From: Macrobrachium rosenbergii
Lineage: Eukaryota; Arthropoda; Malacostraca; Decapoda; Palaemonidae
Reading direction: 5' to 3'
Length of the DNA: 64,000 nt
Assembly: GCF_040412425.1 (NCBI RefSeq)
Contig: NC_089763.1
Span: 50,832,587-50,896,586, forward strand
Of the stretch, positions 60,492 through 64,000 are shown piece by piece (within the stretch, counting starts at the first letter, position 1; the number at the start of each line of letters is the position of its first letter). The notes under the pieces were generated by a model. It was not told the origin of the DNA. It did no database searches and saw only the letters and a program-made list of their open reading frames with translations. Made by a program: the position numbers and the translations under genes.

Positions 60492-61634
60492 GGCCTGGTG
60501 GATAGCCAGCAGCTATCTGCTGCAGAAAACTTGTGGCTGAAGAAGGCCAAGGGTTGGGGGGTGCCGTTCACTAGCTGCTCAAGTACTGCACCGCAGGCGA
60601 TGTTGCTGGCATCTGTTGTCAGTCTGAGGGCAGCTGCAGGGTTGTGGTGAGTTAAGGTAGTGGCACTGGAGAGGGCTCTCATTGTTTCAATGGATGCCTG
60701 CTGCTTCGGAGCCTCCCAGGTCAGCGTTTTTGGCTTGCCCTTCAGGATTGACGTCAGGGGGTACATAGAGCATGTGACGTCTGGGATGAAACACTGGCAG
60801 TAGTTTATCATCCTGAGAATCTCCCGAAGGGCCTTGATGGTTTGTAGTTTTGGGAAATTCTCTATAGTTTTACTTTAGAGGCCATGGGGCGTACCCTTGC
60901 TGGGGAAATCTTGTGGCTGAGAAAGTCTACTTTTTCTTTCCCGAAAATGCACTTGTTGAACCTGACAACTAGACCGCTGTCCTGCAGATGTTTCAGGATG
61001 GCATGGACGTGGCAAGGGTGTTCCCCAAGATGGTGTCCATCAGGCGCTGGAATGTGGCACCTGCGTTCCTGAGACCAAAGGTGGAATAGGAAAATGTGTA
61101 ACTCCCGAAGGGCATGATCATGGCGGTCTTTGGGACATCGCCGGGATGCATAGGGACTTGGAAGTATGACTTCAGCAGGTCCATCTTGGAGAAAATCTTC
61201 GCTCCGTGGAGGGCGCCCGTCAGGTCTTGCATGTTAGGGAGTGGGTAGTGGTCTGGTGTTGTCAGTAAATTCAAACGCCAATAGTCCCTGCAGGGTCTCC
61301 ATGAGCCATCGGATTTCTTTACCATGTGGAGGGGAGAAGCCCACGGGCTAGATGCTTTTTTACAGATGCCCATCTGTTCCATCAGTTCTGGAGGGACAGT
61401 CATCGGAATTTGGCATGGGTCGGTGGGCCCGTCGTGGTGATGTGGTGGAAGATGCCATGCTGTGCTGAAGCCCCAGTGACTGGCGTAGCTCTGGTTTGAA
61501 TACATCTGGGAACTCCTGTAGGAGGGACGTGTAGCCATTGGGGGCTGTGGAGCAGATGGCGGGCATTCCAGGTCCGGTGGAGAGCTCACAGGAGTGGCAG
61601 GTTCCTGTGTCGAGGAGGAATTGTCTTGCGACAT
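60488..61634 (-). pseudogene. pol: Gypsy-4 RT and start of RNase H, catalytic box deleted
   Basis: Minus-strand frame 60993-61634 carries the RT fingers and palm start (SDGSWRPCRDYWRLN, KIFSKMDLLKSYFQV, MPFGSYTFSYSTFGLRN, RLMDTILG). Right after RLMDTILG, at about 61023-61027, some 63 bp present in Gypsy-2 are missing, including the whole YVDDIL box, and the frame shifts. RT then continues in broken frames to about 60812, and 60488-60811 carries the connection and RNase H start (TTDASNIACGAVLEQL). Confidence 0.9.
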
Positions 61635-62058
61635 CGATCAGAAGTCCGTGGTGCCCTAGGAAATCTGCGCCTGGCAGGGGGAACTTTACCTCCGCGATGA
61701 CGAAGGGCCAGTGATATCTGTGTCCCAGAATTGAGATAGTCCGGGTCGTTGTGCCATACATGCGAATGGGAGTTCCGTTTGCTGCTATGAGGGTGGGTGT
61801 TGAGTCAGGTGTCTTTTCTAAATCTTCCTTGGATGGCGGGAAGACTGACTGCATTGCCCCCGTATCTACCAGCAGGCGCTGTAACGAAATTTTGTCTCTG
61901 ATGAGGAAACCTGCTGGTCGGGGGGAGTTGGATTTTGTGGCCACAGCTGTTACTTGTGGCCGCTTTTGTCGTTTTTTGTAAAGGAACCGGGAGGCCTGCA
62001 GTTTCTGGCGTTGGTTCCAAATTTTCTGTGGAAGAAGCACCACACCGGGTTTGACCAT
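61360..62058 (-). pseudogene. pol: Gypsy-4 protease and start of RT linker
   Basis: A 232-codon minus-strand frame with active site VDTGAMQSVFPP near 61850-61880, SILGHRYHWPFVIAE near 61690-61735 and LPGADFLG (61655-61678), followed by the FKPELRQ linker to RT. The protease looks intact in this copy, unlike Gypsy-2. Confidence 0.9.
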
Positions 62059-62740
62059 GTCCTGTGTTCCCTGAATGTTGTCTTCTTCCTGTGAACGGCG
62101 TTGATGTCTCCGTTGTCCTCCTCCTCCATCAGGCTGCAGGCTCCCAGGGCGGTGGCTTGTTTCGAGGCCTTGTGGCCTTGTGTAGTTTCTGGGCGACGTC
62201 GACGTCGACTAAGGCATCCATTTCGAGGGTGTCTACATCCTTTATCTGGAGCCTAACTTCCTACGAGAGGTGCTGAAGGAAGATCGCTCTTGTTAAATCT
62301 AACTTCCTTCTCCACCTGTTTTCGTCGCAGCCTGGCAGTGTTACCAACCCCCGTAGTTCGTCCCAGGCTTCCCTGGGTGATGCTTCTCTGAGGGGCTGGG
62401 ATAATAGGTCAAGTGGGCGCTGCGTTCTTTCGGTCACGGGCATGGAGTAAGATTGCACCAGCATATCCTTTAAGGCCGCGCATGTGACCTTGTCTGGTTG
62501 CTTGTCGAGCCAGGGGGAGATTCTGTCGAAGACCTCTTCTGGGAGCACCGTCATGGTGATGCCGGATTTGATAGCATCGTCTGAGATGCGCACCATGCAA
62601 AAGTGCATGTCTGCGTGCAGGAACCATGATGCTGTGCTCTGCCGCGAGAACGGGGGAAGTTTGACCGCATCTGGCTTTGTTGGCGAGAGAGGCGTACAGG
62701 TGATGCTCGCGGGTTCTCATTGAGGTTCAGCTTCCGACAT
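62050..62740 (-). pseudogene. gag: Gypsy-4 Gag
   Basis: Starts MSEAEPQ at 62740 but meets a TGA at codon 8. Capsid-like sequence follows in frame (RISPWLDKQPDKVTCAALKD, PREAWDELRGLVTLPG) until a stop near 62261. The nucleocapsid box near 62000-62060 keeps C-x2-H and the third Cys but has Gly in place of the last Cys. The first 44 or so codons could be bypassed from a downstream Met (62608), so the early stop alone does not prove loss of all Gag. Confidence 0.85.
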
Positions 62741-62774
62741 CTTTACTACTCATGCAGCAAAACGCGGGAGAGTG

Positions 62775-62981
62775 CGCTGTATTGAGTCCGTTAATGGTGC
62801 TCATTGTTCGAGTGGTTGAACGAAGTGCCAAAAGTGCCCTTTTTGGGTACGCTATATTTAGTCTGTTAATGGCACAGTTTCCATCAGGGAGGGAGCTATC
62901 AAAGGCCTAAACTTTGATGCCGCAGTTAGTCAGCTAAAGGTTCTCTGATGGTAGGCTGTGGCCATCTTTAGTCCATTAATG
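62775..62981 (-). repeat. Gypsy-4 leader: four reiterated motif units
   Basis: Minus-strand units at 62961-62981, 62916-62939, 62851-62871 and 62775-62796 correspond one to one, in order, with the Gypsy-2 units. The spacing between the third and fourth units is larger here. Confidence 0.8.
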
Positions 62982-63006
62982 GCTTGGCCAAAACCGCGCT
63001 ACCTGT

Positions 63007-63024
63007 CCCTCTCCGGGGTCACCA
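63007..63024 (-). promoter_or_regulatory. Gypsy-4 primer-binding site, tRNA-Trp type
   Basis: Minus-strand TGGTGACCCC immediately after one spacer base from the LTR. Ten bases complementary to the tRNA-Trp 3' end, one more than in Gypsy-2. Confidence 0.78.
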
Positions 63025-63025
63025 G

Positions 63026-63364
63026 TGTGAGGTTCAAGAAATGTCAGAAGTGAAAGACTGATCCTTTATTATTCTCGACAGGTGTTTATAATGCGGGAAG
63101 CGGACGGAAAGGCAGCAGGTGACCTGAGGCCCCCTGCTGCATCCATACAGAGGTTGTGTTTGTTAACAGGCATAAAAAGACATATATAATGCATTACAGA
63201 ACATGTAAAAGGCAGATATATATATCGGCAGACAGGCTGTACAACGATGCATACAATGAGATACATAAAGAATCTGAAATAATAACAAGTAACATATATG
63301 ACGTGATTAATGTACATATGAAGAGCAAAACACAAGAATGGAGAGGCAATGTGATGCCCTTACA
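63026..63364 (-). repeat. Gypsy-4 5' LTR
   Basis: On the minus strand TGTAAGGG...CCTCACA, 339 bp, matching 58527-58868. Confidence 0.95.

Positions 63365-64000
<636 letters not shown>

Larger units (their letters stand above)
58527..63364 (-). mobile_element. Gypsy-4: full-length Ty3/Gypsy element inserted in (TA)n, inactivated
   Basis: About 4.84 kb, LTR to LTR on the minus strand, with all the usual parts and ATAT on both flanks (compatible with a 4 bp duplication but not diagnostic inside TA repeats). Same family as Gypsy-2 through LTR, leader, gag and pol. Inactivated by an early gag stop, frameshifts and loss of the RT catalytic motif. Confidence 0.95.

Overview
The window looks like repeat-dominated intergenic DNA from an arthropod, most likely a decapod crustacean. 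It has very long (TA)n, (TC)n and (ATT)n arrays every few kilobases, two tRNA-derived SINE families, Penelope-like, LINE and Ty3/Gypsy retroelements, and interspersed repeats that I associate from memory with decapod genomes. I see no intact host protein-coding gene and no bacterial features. The species call is inference.

Layout. 1-2450: a frame-broken copy of a dispersed protein family whose C-terminal part carries FEN1/PIN-like acidic motifs. 3.7-6.2 kb: two 5'-truncated Penelope-like element (PLE) copies joined head to head as a 1.08 kb-arm palindrome between (TA)n tracts. Two smaller palindromes of similar design lie at 17.55 and 30.3 kb. 8.5 kb: an unrecognised 123-codon ORF. 11.5-14.2 kb: a GC-rich Ty3/Gypsy element (Gypsy-1; LTR, gag, protease, part of RT) cut off at a (TC)n array. 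14.8-23.5 kb: mini- and microsatellites, with long pyrimidine-only stretches, and copies of a 300 bp repeat (family A). 26.2 kb: a hAT-like non-autonomous transposon with perfect 8 bp target duplications. 29.3 kb: a foldback element flanked by TAAG. 31.2 kb and 43-45.7 kb: two decayed LINEs. 32.2-37.0 kb: Gypsy-2, LTR to LTR. 38-40.2 kb: a PLE fragment and SINEs set among (TA)n tracts. 47.9-58.1 kb: a complete 10.2 kb LTR element (gag, protease, RT, RNase H, integrase, env-like ORFs, 4 bp TAAT duplication) of errantivirus type, with many frame breaks. 58.5-63.4 kb: Gypsy-4, minus strand, complete LTR to LTR and inserted in a (TA)n tract. 63.48 kb to the end: the left end of a pogo/Tigger-like DNA transposon with the start of its transposase.

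How the parts relate. Gypsy-1, -2 and -4 are one lineage: they share a C-x2-H-x9-C-x3-C Gag box (last Cys lost in Gypsy-4), a tRNA-Trp-like primer site and a DTGA protease. Gypsy-2 and Gypsy-4 also share a reiterated leader motif, of which Gypsy-1 keeps traces. Gypsy-2 and Gypsy-4 carry different inactivating lesions: an integrase E to K change in Gypsy-2, and a deletion of the RT YVDD in Gypsy-4. The most novel-looking items are the four-unit leader repeat, the recurrent head-to-head PLE palindromes with degenerate hammerhead-like ends, and the foldback element flanked by TAAG.
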